Of a stretch of 48,432 bases of DNA, positions 16,547 to 26,031 are shown piece after piece. The translations under genes were made by a program, and so were the position numbers. The notes beneath the pieces are model-generated. The model was not told the DNA's origin, ran no database searches, and saw only the letters and a program-made list of their open reading frames with translations. How positions within the stretch are numbered: the stretch's first letter is position 1; each line of letters begins with the position of its first letter. This DNA comes from Myxococcota bacterium (GTDB lineage Bacteria; Myxococcota_A; UBA796; UBA9615; JAKLKC01). The stretch lies in contig JAKLKC010000052.1 in NCBI GenBank assembly GCA_023150875.1, positions 1-48,432 on the forward strand, read 5' to 3'.

Positions 16547-17230
16547 CTAGTCCACGCAGTCGGTGTAGGCATCGAAGTAGTCGTTCATCACCGGGTTGGA
16601 GATCCGGGCGGCGGCCACGTTGGGGCCGGCGACCAGGTAGGGGGTGATCCACACGGGATCCACCACCTGCGACGCGACGCACTCGGCGTCCCCGTTGACG
16701 CAGCCCTCCTGCTGCCAGTCGCCTCCCCAGTGGCCCACCTCGATCCCGTTGAGCCAGAACCAGATCCCGTCGTCCGACTGCATCGACAGAAAGAAGTCCG
16801 CGGGGACGAAGTCCAGGGCGAAGTCGGATCGGTAGACCCGGTCGTGGCCCGTCGGGATGTGGCCCGAGTCGGGCAGGACGACCGTCGAGAAGTCCACCAT
16901 CTCGAAGTCCACCGCCCAGAACGGCCGGCCGGAGCCGTCGGTGGGATCCTCCTCCTCGGAGAACGGCGGGCTGCCCCACCACTGCCAGTCGGCGGGCATC
17001 GCCTCGTCGCAGGGGGGCAGGTCCGGGGTGGTGTCGTCGTCCTCCTGGGTGCCGGTGTCGTCGTCCCCGGTGCCGGAGGTGTCATCGTCCGAGGGGGCCG
17101 GGGTGGTGTCGTCGTCCTCGGGGGGATCCTCCGCGCCGCCGTCGTCTCCCGGGGCGAAGAAGTAGTCGGAGCAGCCCGCCGCCGCCAACGCCACCGCCGC
17201 CACCCACCCTGCCCATCGCCCCCGCAGCAT
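16547..17230 (-). CDS. Lipoprotein with DDDT linker and PA14-like domain
   Basis: A 227-residue lipoprotein. The signal ends VALAAAGC (Cys about residue 20), and a low-complexity linker of EDDDTTPAPSDDDTSGTGDD type spans about residues 28-70. The folded C-terminal domain contains SDDGIWFWLNGIEVGHWGG, reminiscent of the DDG/LxxNG core of PA14-like carbohydrate-binding domains. GGAGGA lies five bases upstream of ATG 17230. The acidic linker presumably holds the domain away from the outer membrane. The PA14 relation is by motif only. Convergent with the acyltransferase gene, 24 bases apart. Confidence 0.72.
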   Translation of the reverse strand: MLRGRWAGWVAAVALAAAGCSDYFFAPGDDGGAEDPPEDDDTTPAPSDDDTSGTGDDDTGTQEDDDTTPDLPPCDEAMPADWQWWGSPPFSEEEDPTDGSGRPFWAVDFEMVDFSTVVLPDSGHIPTGHDRVYRSDFALDFVPADFFLSMQSDDGIWFWLNGIEVGHWGGDWQQEGCVNGDAECVASQVVDPVWITPYLVAGPNVAAARISNPVMNDYFDAYTDCVD

Positions 17231-17267
17231 GTCTTCCTCCCCTTGGAGCCGCCGAGGGCCCCGGCAA

Positions 17268-17927
17268 TCACCGCACCGTCAGCGCTCCGGCGTCCCCCTG
17301 CCCCCAGCCGTCGTCGGTGCCCGTCAGGTCGCACGGCGTGTACGTGGCGCCACTGTCGGTGCTGAAACGGAAGGCGTAGCTCCAGGTGCCCGCTCCGGGG
17401 GCCGGGAAGGTCGCCGCGTACTCGTCGTTGGACAGGTCGCCTGGGATCAGGCCGTCGTAATCGGCGTTGTAGGCCGCCTCCGTCCACGTCCACGAGGCGT
17501 CCGACGCGGGATCGGTGCCGCTGGGCCCGACGCCGATCTGCCCCTGCACCCCCGGGCCCTGCCCCGGCCCAGGCGTAGTGCCTGCGACGTAGACCCGGCC
17601 GTAGACCGGTCCCGCGGCAGGATCCCCGGCGGTGGCTTCGAGGGTCGGGGGCCATTGCAGGTTGCACCAGCCGACGGCGGCGGCGGTGTCGTCGTCCCCG
17701 GAGGTGTCGTCGTCCGCGGCCGTGGAGTCGTCGTCCGCGGCCGTGGAGTCGTCGTCCGCGGCCGTGGAGTCGTCGTCGCCCGAGTCGTCGTCCGCCGGCG
17801 TGGAGTCGTCGTCGCCCGAGTCGTCGCCCGAGTCGTCGTCGTCCGGCTGGTCGATGCCGTAGTCCGGACTGCACCCCGCCATCAACACCGCCACCGCCGC
17901 GAGGGACAGCGAGAGGTTCCACTCCAT
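17268..17927 (-). CDS. Lipoprotein with repeated STAADDD linker
   Basis: A 219-residue protein. The signal peptide ends AVLMAGC (Cys about residue 19), followed by a 60-residue acidic linker made of DDDSTAADDDS-like units. A C-terminal domain of about 130 residues resembles a beta-sandwich, with GPVYGRVYVAGTTPGPGQG and FRFSTDSGATYTPCD, similar to segments seen in metallo-hydrolase-associated lipoproteins. No family is assigned. Part of the linker is encoded by three perfect 21-bp repeats. It lies 37 bases upstream of the second DDD-lipoprotein gene on the same strand, so the two may be paralogous or co-expressed. Confidence 0.75.
   Translation of the reverse strand: MEWNLSLSLAAVAVLMAGCSPDYGIDQPDDDDSGDDSGDDDSTPADDDSGDDDSTAADDDSTAADDDSTAADDDTSGDDDTAAAVGWCNLQWPPTLEATAGDPAAGPVYGRVYVAGTTPGPGQGPGVQGQIGVGPSGTDPASDASWTWTEAAYNADYDGLIPGDLSNDEYAATFPAPGAGTWSYAFRFSTDSGATYTPCDLTGTDDGWGQGDAGALTVR
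17706..17768 (-). repeat. Three perfect 21-bp tandem repeats in a lipoprotein linker
   Basis: Units at 17706-17726, 17727-17747 and 17748-17768 are identical, starting GTCGTCGTCCGCGG on the plus strand. Degenerate copies follow up to about 17830. On the minus strand each unit encodes STAADDD-like linker residues. The 21-base period keeps frame, so copy-number change would lengthen or shorten the linker without a frameshift. Confidence 0.9.
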
Positions 17928-18210
17928 CGAAGACCGCAAGGCTCGTCCTCCGCCGGCGACTGGGGTCCGCTCCGGCGGCGCCCATTGTAGATCGCCACAC
18001 GCGACGGCGTCCCCAGAGGGAAGGGCCTCCCCCGGCACGGAGGCGGCGATCTCTGGCACCGCGCTGGACCTGCTGGAGGAGGAGCGCGGCTCCCCGCCGC
18101 CGGAGCTCCCGGTCGCTGGCGCGATCGAAATCCCGGCCCCGCGGCCTCCCCCGGGAGCCCCGGGGGCGGTATCCTGGCCCTCGCCTTCCGTCCACCGACC
18201 GGAGTCTCCC

Positions 18211-19635
<1,425 letters not shown>

Positions 19636-19652
19636 GCCCCGGGGAGGGACCT

Positions 19653-20450
19653 CTACCCGCAGCCGGACTCCTCGGGGGTGGGATCGGGCCAGTCGCAGGC
19701 GGCGGGATCGGCCACCGGTGAGAGCACCTGCCAGCGGTCGTCGGTGAAGTCGATCTCGGGGAAGCACCCGTCGCCGAAGCGGAGCGTCGCGCCGAAGCCG
19801 ACCTCCCCCACGTCGATGGCCCCCTCGACGTGGGCCGCCCCCGGGGCGCAGCCCCCCCAGGGGGAGTAGGGGTCCCACCAGCACGAGGAGTCGTCGATCC
19901 AGCCCTGCTCGTCCAGCGAGACGGTCATGGCCAGGTAGAAGGGGCGGGGGGAGTCGCAGGTCTCGGCTCCCGACGCCTCGGCGGCGCAGGCGTCGGCGGC
20001 GCTGGTGCCGGGGGGGAGGTCCGCCGAGCGGAGCTGGAGCAGGCAGGTGAGCGCCCAGCGCACGTCGTAGGGGCCCGCGGTCCCCCCCTCGTCCCACTCC
20101 ACGTCCACGCATCCCGTGGCGCTCAGCAGCAGGTCGGCCTCCCCGGACTCCGCCCGGACCTCCACCGTCTCCAGGCGCAGGCGGACCTCGTCGGAGCGCA
20201 GGGTCGCCCCCAGGTCCGTCCCCGCGGCGGCCACCGTGATGGCGAGGTCGTCCGTCGCCTCGACGCACATCGACCTCAGGGCGCACACCGAGGCGCCGTC
20301 GTCCGCGCCCTCGCCGATGGCCACGGAGATCCGGCACCCGGAGAGGAGCAGGAGGGCCGCCACCCCGGGGATCGACCACCCCGGACCGGCCCGCCCGCGG
20401 ACCTCAGCAGCCGTCGTCCGGCACCCCGTCGCAGTCGTCGTCCACCCCAT
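19653..20450 (-). CDS. Hypothetical lipoprotein, last gene of the MopE operon
   Basis: Up to 265 residues. A hydrophobic segment GWSIPGVAALLLLSGC gives a lipoprotein signal, followed by about 225 residues with several Cys and a SCWWDPYSPWGGC stretch; no family recognised. The start is uncertain. ATG 20450 overlaps the upstream MopE gene by 47 bases but gives Arg residues before the hydrophobic part. GTG 20363 would leave no basic n-region. The stop is 18 bases from the convergent peptidase stop. As the last member of a coupled four-gene unit it probably works at the same envelope site as its partners. Confidence 0.65.
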   Translation of the reverse strand: MGWTTTATGCRTTAAEVRGRAGPGWSIPGVAALLLLSGCRISVAIGEGADDGASVCALRSMCVEATDDLAITVAAAGTDLGATLRSDEVRLRLETVEVRAESGEADLLLSATGCVDVEWDEGGTAGPYDVRWALTCLLQLRSADLPPGTSAADACAAEASGAETCDSPRPFYLAMTVSLDEQGWIDDSSCWWDPYSPWGGCAPGAAHVEGAIDVGEVGFGATLRFGDGCFPEIDFTDDRWQVLSPVADPAACDWPDPTPEESGCG

Positions 20451-21312
20451 CGCCGCACGCCTCCCCCGCGCCGGGGTTCACCCCCGGGGCGCCGTCGTCG
20501 CAGTCCCCCGCCGCCCCGGCGTAGCCCAGGGGCCGGGTGCACCCGCGCACCTCCTCGCCCTCCACCCCGTAGCCGTCCCCGTCGGCGTCAGCGTACCACG
20601 GGGCGGCGTCCACCGAGTCGCCGTCCTTCGTCTCGCCGTCGCAGTCCTGGTCGACGGCGTCGCACCACTCCGGGGCCCCGGGGTGGATCCCCCCGTCGCC
20701 GTCGTCGCAGTCGGTGTCGTCGGCGACGTACTCCGCGTCGACCGGCACCCCTTCGGGATCGCAGCTCTCGAACTGGCCCGACGAGAGGGCCCCAAAGCCG
20801 TCCCCGTCCCCGTCCCGGTAGAAGGGCCGGAGGTGGAGTGGGAGGTGGTCGTCCACGTCGCCGTCGCAGTCCTCGTCGCGGCCGTCGCAGGTCTCCGGGG
20901 CGCCCAGGTACACGTCGGGGGCGCCATCGTCGCAGTCGCCCGCGTCCGTGACCCACCCCTCGGGACAGGCGCCGCAGCCGACGCTCGGCGCCCCGCCTCC
21001 CATGCCGTCCCCGTCGGCGTCCACGGAGCACTCCCGGGCCCCCTCCTCCGACAGCGAGGGGTCCTCGGCGTCCACCAGGCCGTCGCAGTCGTCGTCCAAC
21101 CCGCCGCAGTACTCCGTGGCGCCGGGGTGGACGGCGGCGTTGGCGTCGTCGCAGTCCTCGGGAGGGATCCAGCCGTCCCCGTCCCCATCGGTGGGGATCC
21201 AGGGCTCGCCCGCCGCGGAGTCGTCGTCGACGTCGTAGGCCAGGGGCGTGGTGCAGGCCGCCGCCAGGGCCAGCAGGAGGCCCGGGAGCCCGGGTACGTG
21301 GGCGTACCTCAC
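20404..21312 (-). CDS. MopE-like repeat lipoprotein
   Basis: A 302-residue lipoprotein starting at the GTG of a GTGA shared with the upstream gene's stop, with GGAGG about six bases before it. The signal is LPGLLLALAAAC. Four MopE-like repeats follow, each with a DGDGDG calcium-type loop, a GDCDD motif and an ETCDGRDEDCDG or DGVDDDCDG close (about residues 40-302). The family is typified by the copper-binding surface protein MopE of Methylococcus (PF11617); each unit is rich in paired Cys and Asp. Metal binding is expected from the family; which metal is unknown. Confidence 0.85.
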   Translation of the reverse strand: MRYAHVPGLPGLLLALAAACTTPLAYDVDDDSAAGEPWIPTDGDGDGWIPPEDCDDANAAVHPGATEYCGGLDDDCDGLVDAEDPSLSEEGARECSVDADGDGMGGGAPSVGCGACPEGWVTDAGDCDDGAPDVYLGAPETCDGRDEDCDGDVDDHLPLHLRPFYRDGDGDGFGALSSGQFESCDPEGVPVDAEYVADDTDCDDGDGGIHPGAPEWCDAVDQDCDGETKDGDSVDAAPWYADADGDGYGVEGEEVRGCTRPLGYAGAAGDCDDGAPGVNPGAGEACGDGVDDDCDGVPDDGC

Positions 21313-24263
21313 GGGGCGCCTCCGCAGGACGACCGGTCGAAGGCGTGGACCACCAGCCCCTCGCCGGTCGAGAACGGCCAGCCGGCCCAGCCCCCATCGA
21401 GGATCCGGATCCCCAGCTCGGGGAGCCCGTCCCCGTCCAGGTCGCCGGCGAGGGGCGAGGGGCGGGCGATCCCCTCCTGGACGGAGCGAAGGCCGGCGGC
21501 GTCGGGGTGGAGGGTCTCGGGCAGGGACGGCGCGCCGAACCACACCGTCACCTCCGCCACCACGCCCCCGTCCCACTCCTCGGTCCCCACCACCAGGTCG
21601 TCCAGGCCGTCCCCGTCCAGGTCCGCCACCGCCACCCCCGCGACTCCCTCCAGCGGATCGGTCCCGTCGAAGGGGAAGAGGCTCACCGCGTCGGGCGCGG
21701 CCCGGCCCTCTCCGCAGGCCACCCCCCTCCACAGGGCCACCCCCGAGCGGTCCCACGCCACCACGTCGGGGGCGCCGTCGCCGTCGAGGTCGCCCGCGTC
21801 CACCCCCAGCGCGACGTGCTCCCCCCACTCCAGGGCGGCGGGGGGCCCGGGGAAGGGTCCTCCTTCCGCCCTCCCGCACAGCAGGAAGGCCCCCATGCCC
21901 GCCCCGGCCGCCACGTCGGTCGTCCCGTCCAGGTCGGCGTCCCCGGCGGCGGCGAGCCCCCGCCCCATGCCCGTGCCCGGGAACGGGCCCGGAAGCCGCT
22001 GCACCCGCAGGTCCGGGGCCTCGCCGGAGACGGCGTACTCCCCCGGGGCGAGGGGCCCGAAGACCACGTGCACCGCCCCCGCGCCGGGCCCCAGGTCGCC
22101 GGCCCGGGGATCCCCCACCAGCAGGTCCCCGTGCCCGTCCCCATCGAAATCGGCCACGGCGTAGGGCCAGCCGAAGCTCGCCGTGGAGGACCAGCCCCCG
22201 TCCGAGCCGTCCAGCACCGCGTAGGCGGGTCCCGACGGCGAGCCCAGGGACGCCGATCCGCCCGTCGCCTCGAAGGGGGCGAAGAGGACCACGAAGGGGA
22301 CCTCCGCCGAGGTCCCGTCCCCGAGGGCCCAGTCCCCGCTGGCGGCCACGACCAGGTCGGGCCGCCCGTCGCCGTCCAGGTCCGATCCCCCCGCGATCCT
22401 CGCCCCGAGCCCGGCGTAGGCGTGGGCCCCCAGCACCCTCAGGTCGTATCCCGCGCCCACGTCGGCCACGTCGCCGCCCTCCAGCAGGCCGGAGTGGACG
22501 ACGACCTCGCCCCGGGCCGACTCGGCCACGGGATCGCCGAAGACCAGCTCCGGGAGCCCGTCCCCCGTCAGGTCGGGCGCGACCGCCAGCGCGCCGCCCG
22601 CGATCCCGCCCACCCCCACGGCGCCGTCCGCCAGGGGCAGGGGGGAGGCGGAGGCGAGGCAGGGCACCACGTCCACCCGCCCGTCGCAGTCCTGGTCGAC
22701 CCCGTCGGGGACCACCTCGGCCGCCCCCGGGTGCACGGCGGGATCGGCGTCGTCGCAGTCCCCGGACGGCTCCACGAAGCCCGCCGGGGCCGCGCACGAA
22801 ACCAGCGCGTCCCCCGCCACTCCCCATCCGTCCCCGTCGCCGTCCCGCCGCCAGGTCCGCGCGTCCCGGGACTCGGGCTCGTCGGCCTCTCCGTCGCAGT
22901 CGTGGTCCACGCCGTCGCACGCCTCCGGCGCGCCGGGGTGCACACCGGGATCGGCGTCGTCGCAGTCCCCGGCCTCCCCCACCCGCCCCGGGGGGGCCGC
23001 GCAGGCGCTCACCGGGCCCGCGGGGTCACCGTACCCGTCTTCGTCGGCGTCCGCGTACCACTCCGAGACCGGCAGGCCGTTGTCCAGCATCCCGTCGCAG
23101 TCCTGGTCGACGGCGTCGCACACCTCCTCGGACTCGGGGTGGATCCCGCCGTCGCCGTCGTCGCAGTCCCCGGTGGTGGGCCGGTAGCCCGCCGGCTCGT
23201 AGCACGCCTCGAAGGGGGTGGCTATCCGCCCCCACTGGTCCCCGTCGGAGTCCCGGTACCAGGCCGACACCGGGAAGCCGTCGTCGGGGACCCCGTCGCA
23301 GTCCTGGTCCACCCCGTCGCAGACCTCGGCGGCCCCGGGGGAGATCCCGGGGTCGTCGTCGTCGCAGTCGCCCCCCGGGGCGACGCGTCCGGGGGGGGCC
23401 TCGCAAGCCGCGACCGCCTCGTCGGGGTCCCCGTACCCGTCCCCGTCCTGGTCCCGGTACCAGGTCGGCGCGTCCACCGCCGACTCGTCGACGAAGTGGT
23501 TGCAGTCCTGGTCCCGGCCGTCGCAGACCTCCTCGGCCCCCGGGTACACGGCGGGATCGTGATCGTCGCAGTCGTCCCGAACGTCCCGGACCCACCCCGG
23601 GATGGGGCCGCACAGGCGCTGCACCGGACCCTCCGCGGCCCCGTGGCCGTCGCCGTCGGCGTCCAGGAAGTGCAGGGCGACGTCCACCGCCTCCTCGTCG
23701 ACGGCGCCGTCACAGTCCTGGTCCCGGCCGTCGCAGATCTCCGCCACCCCTGGGTGGATCCCGGGATCGGTGTCGTCGCAGTCCAGGTCGTCGGCGAACC
23801 CGTCGTGGTCGAGGTCGCAGGGGGTCGGATCCGCCGGAGCGGCACCCCGGGGCACCAGGGCCGAGGTGGACACCCACACGGGCACGTATCCGGCCTCGTC
23901 CGGCCACTCCAGGGCCTGGATCCCGCCGGGCTCGCAGGGGTCCAGGTCCTCCTCGCCGTCGTCGTCCCTCCAGATCCGCAGGCGCAGGCGGTCCTTCTCG
24001 GCCTCGGACTCCACGGTGACCTGGGCGGGGAAGGTGCCGGTCCCCCCGAACCGGGCGTGGACGACCTCGGTGAGGACGCCGTTGACCGCGGTGGCGGCGT
24101 CGGCGCGCTCGGTCACCACCTCGACCTGGATCGCGCCCCCCGGGGTGCCGGTCTCGGGCACCGTCAGCAGCAGGCTCGCCCGGAACGCCTCGTCCGCCAC
24201 GCAGCCGACCGCCGCCAGGACGATCCCCGCCAGGACCGCCGCACGGGCGATGGGGGGGGTCAC
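21309..24263 (-). CDS. Lipoprotein with six MopE-like repeats and a seven-bladed FG-GAP propeller
   Basis: 984 residues from a GTG that overlaps the upstream stop (GTGA). The signal ends GIVLAAVGC, followed by an N-terminal domain of about 120 residues. Six MopE-like repeats (about residues 145-525) have signatures such as DLDCDDTDPGIHPG and CDGRDQDCDG. Seven FG-GAP blades follow (about residues 530-975), including DLTGDGLPELVFG, DLDGDGRPDLVVA, DFDGDGHGDLLVG and DLDGDGLPELGIR. Seven units make one complete integrin-type propeller. The order (MopE before propeller) is the reverse of that in the giant lipoprotein at 2359. Probably a surface Ca2+-dependent binding protein. The C-terminus ends in SSCGGAP with no anchor. 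Confidence 0.88.
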   Translation of the reverse strand: MTPPIARAAVLAGIVLAAVGCVADEAFRASLLLTVPETGTPGGAIQVEVVTERADAATAVNGVLTEVVHARFGGTGTFPAQVTVESEAEKDRLRLRIWRDDDGEEDLDPCEPGGIQALEWPDEAGYVPVWVSTSALVPRGAAPADPTPCDLDHDGFADDLDCDDTDPGIHPGVAEICDGRDQDCDGAVDEEAVDVALHFLDADGDGHGAAEGPVQRLCGPIPGWVRDVRDDCDDHDPAVYPGAEEVCDGRDQDCNHFVDESAVDAPTWYRDQDGDGYGDPDEAVAACEAPPGRVAPGGDCDDDDPGISPGAAEVCDGVDQDCDGVPDDGFPVSAWYRDSDGDQWGRIATPFEACYEPAGYRPTTGDCDDGDGGIHPESEEVCDAVDQDCDGMLDNGLPVSEWYADADEDGYGDPAGPVSACAAPPGRVGEAGDCDDADPGVHPGAPEACDGVDHDCDGEADEPESRDARTWRRDGDGDGWGVAGDALVSCAAPAGFVEPSGDCDDADPAVHPGAAEVVPDGVDQDCDGRVDVVPCLASASPLPLADGAVGVGGIAGGALAVAPDLTGDGLPELVFGDPVAESARGEVVVHSGLLEGGDVADVGAGYDLRVLGAHAYAGLGARIAGGSDLDGDGRPDLVVAASGDWALGDGTSAEVPFVVLFAPFEATGGSASLGSPSGPAYAVLDGSDGGWSSTASFGWPYAVADFDGDGHGDLLVGDPRAGDLGPGAGAVHVVFGPLAPGEYAVSGEAPDLRVQRLPGPFPGTGMGRGLAAAGDADLDGTTDVAAGAGMGAFLLCGRAEGGPFPGPPAALEWGEHVALGVDAGDLDGDGAPDVVAWDRSGVALWRGVACGEGRAAPDAVSLFPFDGTDPLEGVAGVAVADLDGDGLDDLVVGTEEWDGGVVAEVTVWFGAPSLPETLHPDAAGLRSVQEGIARPSPLAGDLDGDGLPELGIRILDGGWAGWPFSTGEGLVVHAFDRSSCGGAP

Positions 24264-25141
24264 TTCGCCCCCCCGGGGGCCCGGCCCGCGCCCAGCGCCA
24301 CGCCGAAGGTGACCTGGGCGGTGGGCTGGAGGATCGCGGCGCCCCGCTCCGGCTCGCTCCCGTGGAAGTCCACGGACCACGAGGCCGCCACCCCCCCGCC
24401 CACGCTCCACTCCAGGGCGGCGCCGGGCAGGAGCACGCCCCCGGCGAAGGCGAGCAGGGCCTCGAAGCCCCGGGGCTCCAGCACGAAGACCCGCTCCCCG
24501 ACCCCCTCGGGATCCACCACGTCCCGGCGGATCGAGAGCCAGTGGAGGTCGACCCGGAGCCGGGGACCGAAGGCGAGGGAGCCGCCCGCGGGGCCGAGGG
24601 CCCGCAGGTCGAAGCGCAGGAGGGGGAAGGCGTCCACGACCTCCTCGTCCACCACCACCGTCGCCATGGCCGCGGCCGCCCGCCGTCCCGCCCCCGCCAG
24701 CACGTCGAGCTGGACCCGGGGGGAGGCGGGCGCGGGGGGAGGCCCGATCCTCAGCCCCCCCATCAGGGACCACGAGGCGGCGCCGCCGTCACCGCCGTCG
24801 CCGGAACCCTCGGGATCCAGGGGGATGAAGCCCACCGACCAGGCGAGGGCGGGGCCGATCTGGGGGACGGGCCGGAACGCGACGTCGCCGGTGAGGCCGG
24901 CGTGGCCGTCCAGGCGATCGTCCACCCCGAAAGAGAGCCGGATCGCCAGGCGCTCCGGCGCGAAGGGGAACGGAGCCGCGACCGGCGCCGCGCCCGCCCC
25001 GGCGGCCATGCCCGCCGCGGCGCCCCCCGGAACACCCAGGGCGGCCACCAGGGCCAAGGCGGCCGCGAGTCGCGGGCCCCGCCGGGTCGGCGGACGTGCG
25101 GCGGTGGAGGGCCGGCGGATCGGAGTCCCCTTCGACGGCAT
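24260..25141 (-). CDS. Exported beta-barrel-like protein, first gene of the MopE operon
   Basis: 293 residues from ATG 25141, preceded by GGGGGA; a GTG six codons further upstream is possible. An Arg-rich N-terminus and hydrophobic LAAALALVAALGVPGGAAAG make a signal peptide without lipobox. The remainder alternates hydrophobic and polar residues in short stretches (LAIRLSFGVDDRL, VAASWSVDFHG, TAQVTFGVALG) separated by Gly/Asp loops, as in outer-membrane barrels. The final residue is Lys rather than the usual aromatic, so barrel status is not certain. Its stop overlaps the next start by GTGA. It may anchor or export the downstream propeller and MopE lipoproteins (inference). Confidence 0.6.
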   Translation of the reverse strand: MPSKGTPIRRPSTAARPPTRRGPRLAAALALVAALGVPGGAAAGMAAGAGAAPVAAPFPFAPERLAIRLSFGVDDRLDGHAGLTGDVAFRPVPQIGPALAWSVGFIPLDPEGSGDGGDGGAASWSLMGGLRIGPPPAPASPRVQLDVLAGAGRRAAAAMATVVVDEEVVDAFPLLRFDLRALGPAGGSLAFGPRLRVDLHWLSIRRDVVDPEGVGERVFVLEPRGFEALLAFAGGVLLPGAALEWSVGGGVAASWSVDFHGSEPERGAAILQPTAQVTFGVALGAGRAPGGAK

Positions 25142-25313
25142 CCCCGTTCCCCCGGGCACCGGGAGAGCGGCTGGGCCAGGACTTCCTAGGATACAACCGG
25201 CGCGGGGAGGGAGAAGCGGAAAACTCCACGTTCGCCCGAGGTTGGCCCGGATCCCGACGCTCCGGCGCGCCTCGGTGCTGGCTCGGGAGTCGCAGCCGGC
25301 CTATGCTCGGGGG

Positions 25314-25550
25314 GTGACAAGCTCCCGCCCCGAACCCGAGAGCCCCCGCCCCGCCCTCCCCGACGCCGTCGCCGAGGTCTTCGCCCGGGTGGCCGCCATC
25401 GACCCCCTGCTGGTGGAGGCGGCGGACGAGGTGGACCTGGGGTTGGTCCGGAGGAGCATGCTCCTGACTCCCCGGGACCGGATGCGGGCGACGTACCGGA
25501 GCACGTCCGCGCTCACCGGGTATCGGCGTGTCCGCCCGACGGACGGCTGA
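25314..25550 (+). CDS. Small helical protein paired with a nucleotidyltransferase
   Basis: A 78-residue protein from GTG 25314. It contains DLGLVRRSMLLTPRDRMRAT and then YRSTSALTGYRRVR, a short Arg-rich helical pattern. From memory, small proteins with a LTPRERL-like motif commonly precede single nucleotidyltransferase genes in Myxococcota and Planctomycetes. It overlaps the nucleotidyltransferase gene by 23 bases, indicating a two-gene unit, possibly of toxin-antitoxin type. No ribosome-binding site stands out, and the start could lie further upstream. Function unknown. Confidence 0.55.
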   Translation: MTSSRPEPESPRPALPDAVAEVFARVAAIDPLLVEAADEVDLGLVRRSMLLTPRDRMRATYRSTSALTGYRRVRPTDG

Positions 25551-26031
25551 CGGGGGGGCGCTCCTCGACCGGCTCGCCGCTTCGGGCGTGGAGTTCGTCG
25601 TCGTCGGTGGATACGCGGCGGTCCTCCACGGGGCGCCGATCACCACCCGCGACCTCGACATCGTCCCGCGGCGGGACCCCGACAACGCCCGGCGTCTCCT
25701 CGCCGCGCTGGAGGCCATCGACGCGGTCTACCATGACCCCCTCGGCAGGGCGCTCCGACCCCGGGCCGAGGACTTCCTCGGCCGGGGCCAGCCCTGCCTC
25801 CGCACCTCTCTCGGGGATCTGGACGTGCTCTGCGTCCTCCACGACGGGAGGGACTACGACGACCTCGTACGCCGCTCGGACGAGTTCGAGGTCGACGACC
25901 TGCGGATCCGCGTCCTCGACCTGCCCACCCTCATCGAGGTCAAGGCCGGCACCGGGCGCGCCAAGGACCGGATCATGGTGCCGATCCTCCTGGCGGTCCT
26001 CCGGGAACGGGAGACGGCGGGCCGGGGATGA
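25528..26031 (+). CDS. Nucleotidyltransferase-fold protein (MNT/AbiEii-like)
   Basis: A 167-residue protein with the nucleotidyltransferase core GGYAAVLHGAPITTRDLDIV (about residues 27-46), whose Gly-Gly and paired Asp residues bind nucleotide and metal. A later RDYDDLVRRSDEFEV region and VLDLPTLIEVKAGTGRAKD (possible second acidic and Lys motif) match small nucleotidyltransferases such as those of abortive-infection or toxin-antitoxin pairs. The GTG start overlaps the small upstream gene by 23 bases. Its 3' end overlaps the convergent hydrolase gene by 59 bases. The modified target is unknown. Confidence 0.78.
   Translation: MSARRTADGGALLDRLAASGVEFVVVGGYAAVLHGAPITTRDLDIVPRRDPDNARRLLAALEAIDAVYHDPLGRALRPRAEDFLGRGQPCLRTSLGDLDVLCVLHDGRDYDDLVRRSDEFEVDDLRIRVLDLPTLIEVKAGTGRAKDRIMVPILLAVLRERETAGRG

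Noticed and set aside
21345-25313. Plus-strand frame opposite the MopE operon leading into the small protein gene
   Set aside because: Antisense to well-supported propeller and MopE genes. Only the last 78 codons after GTG 25314 have independent support.
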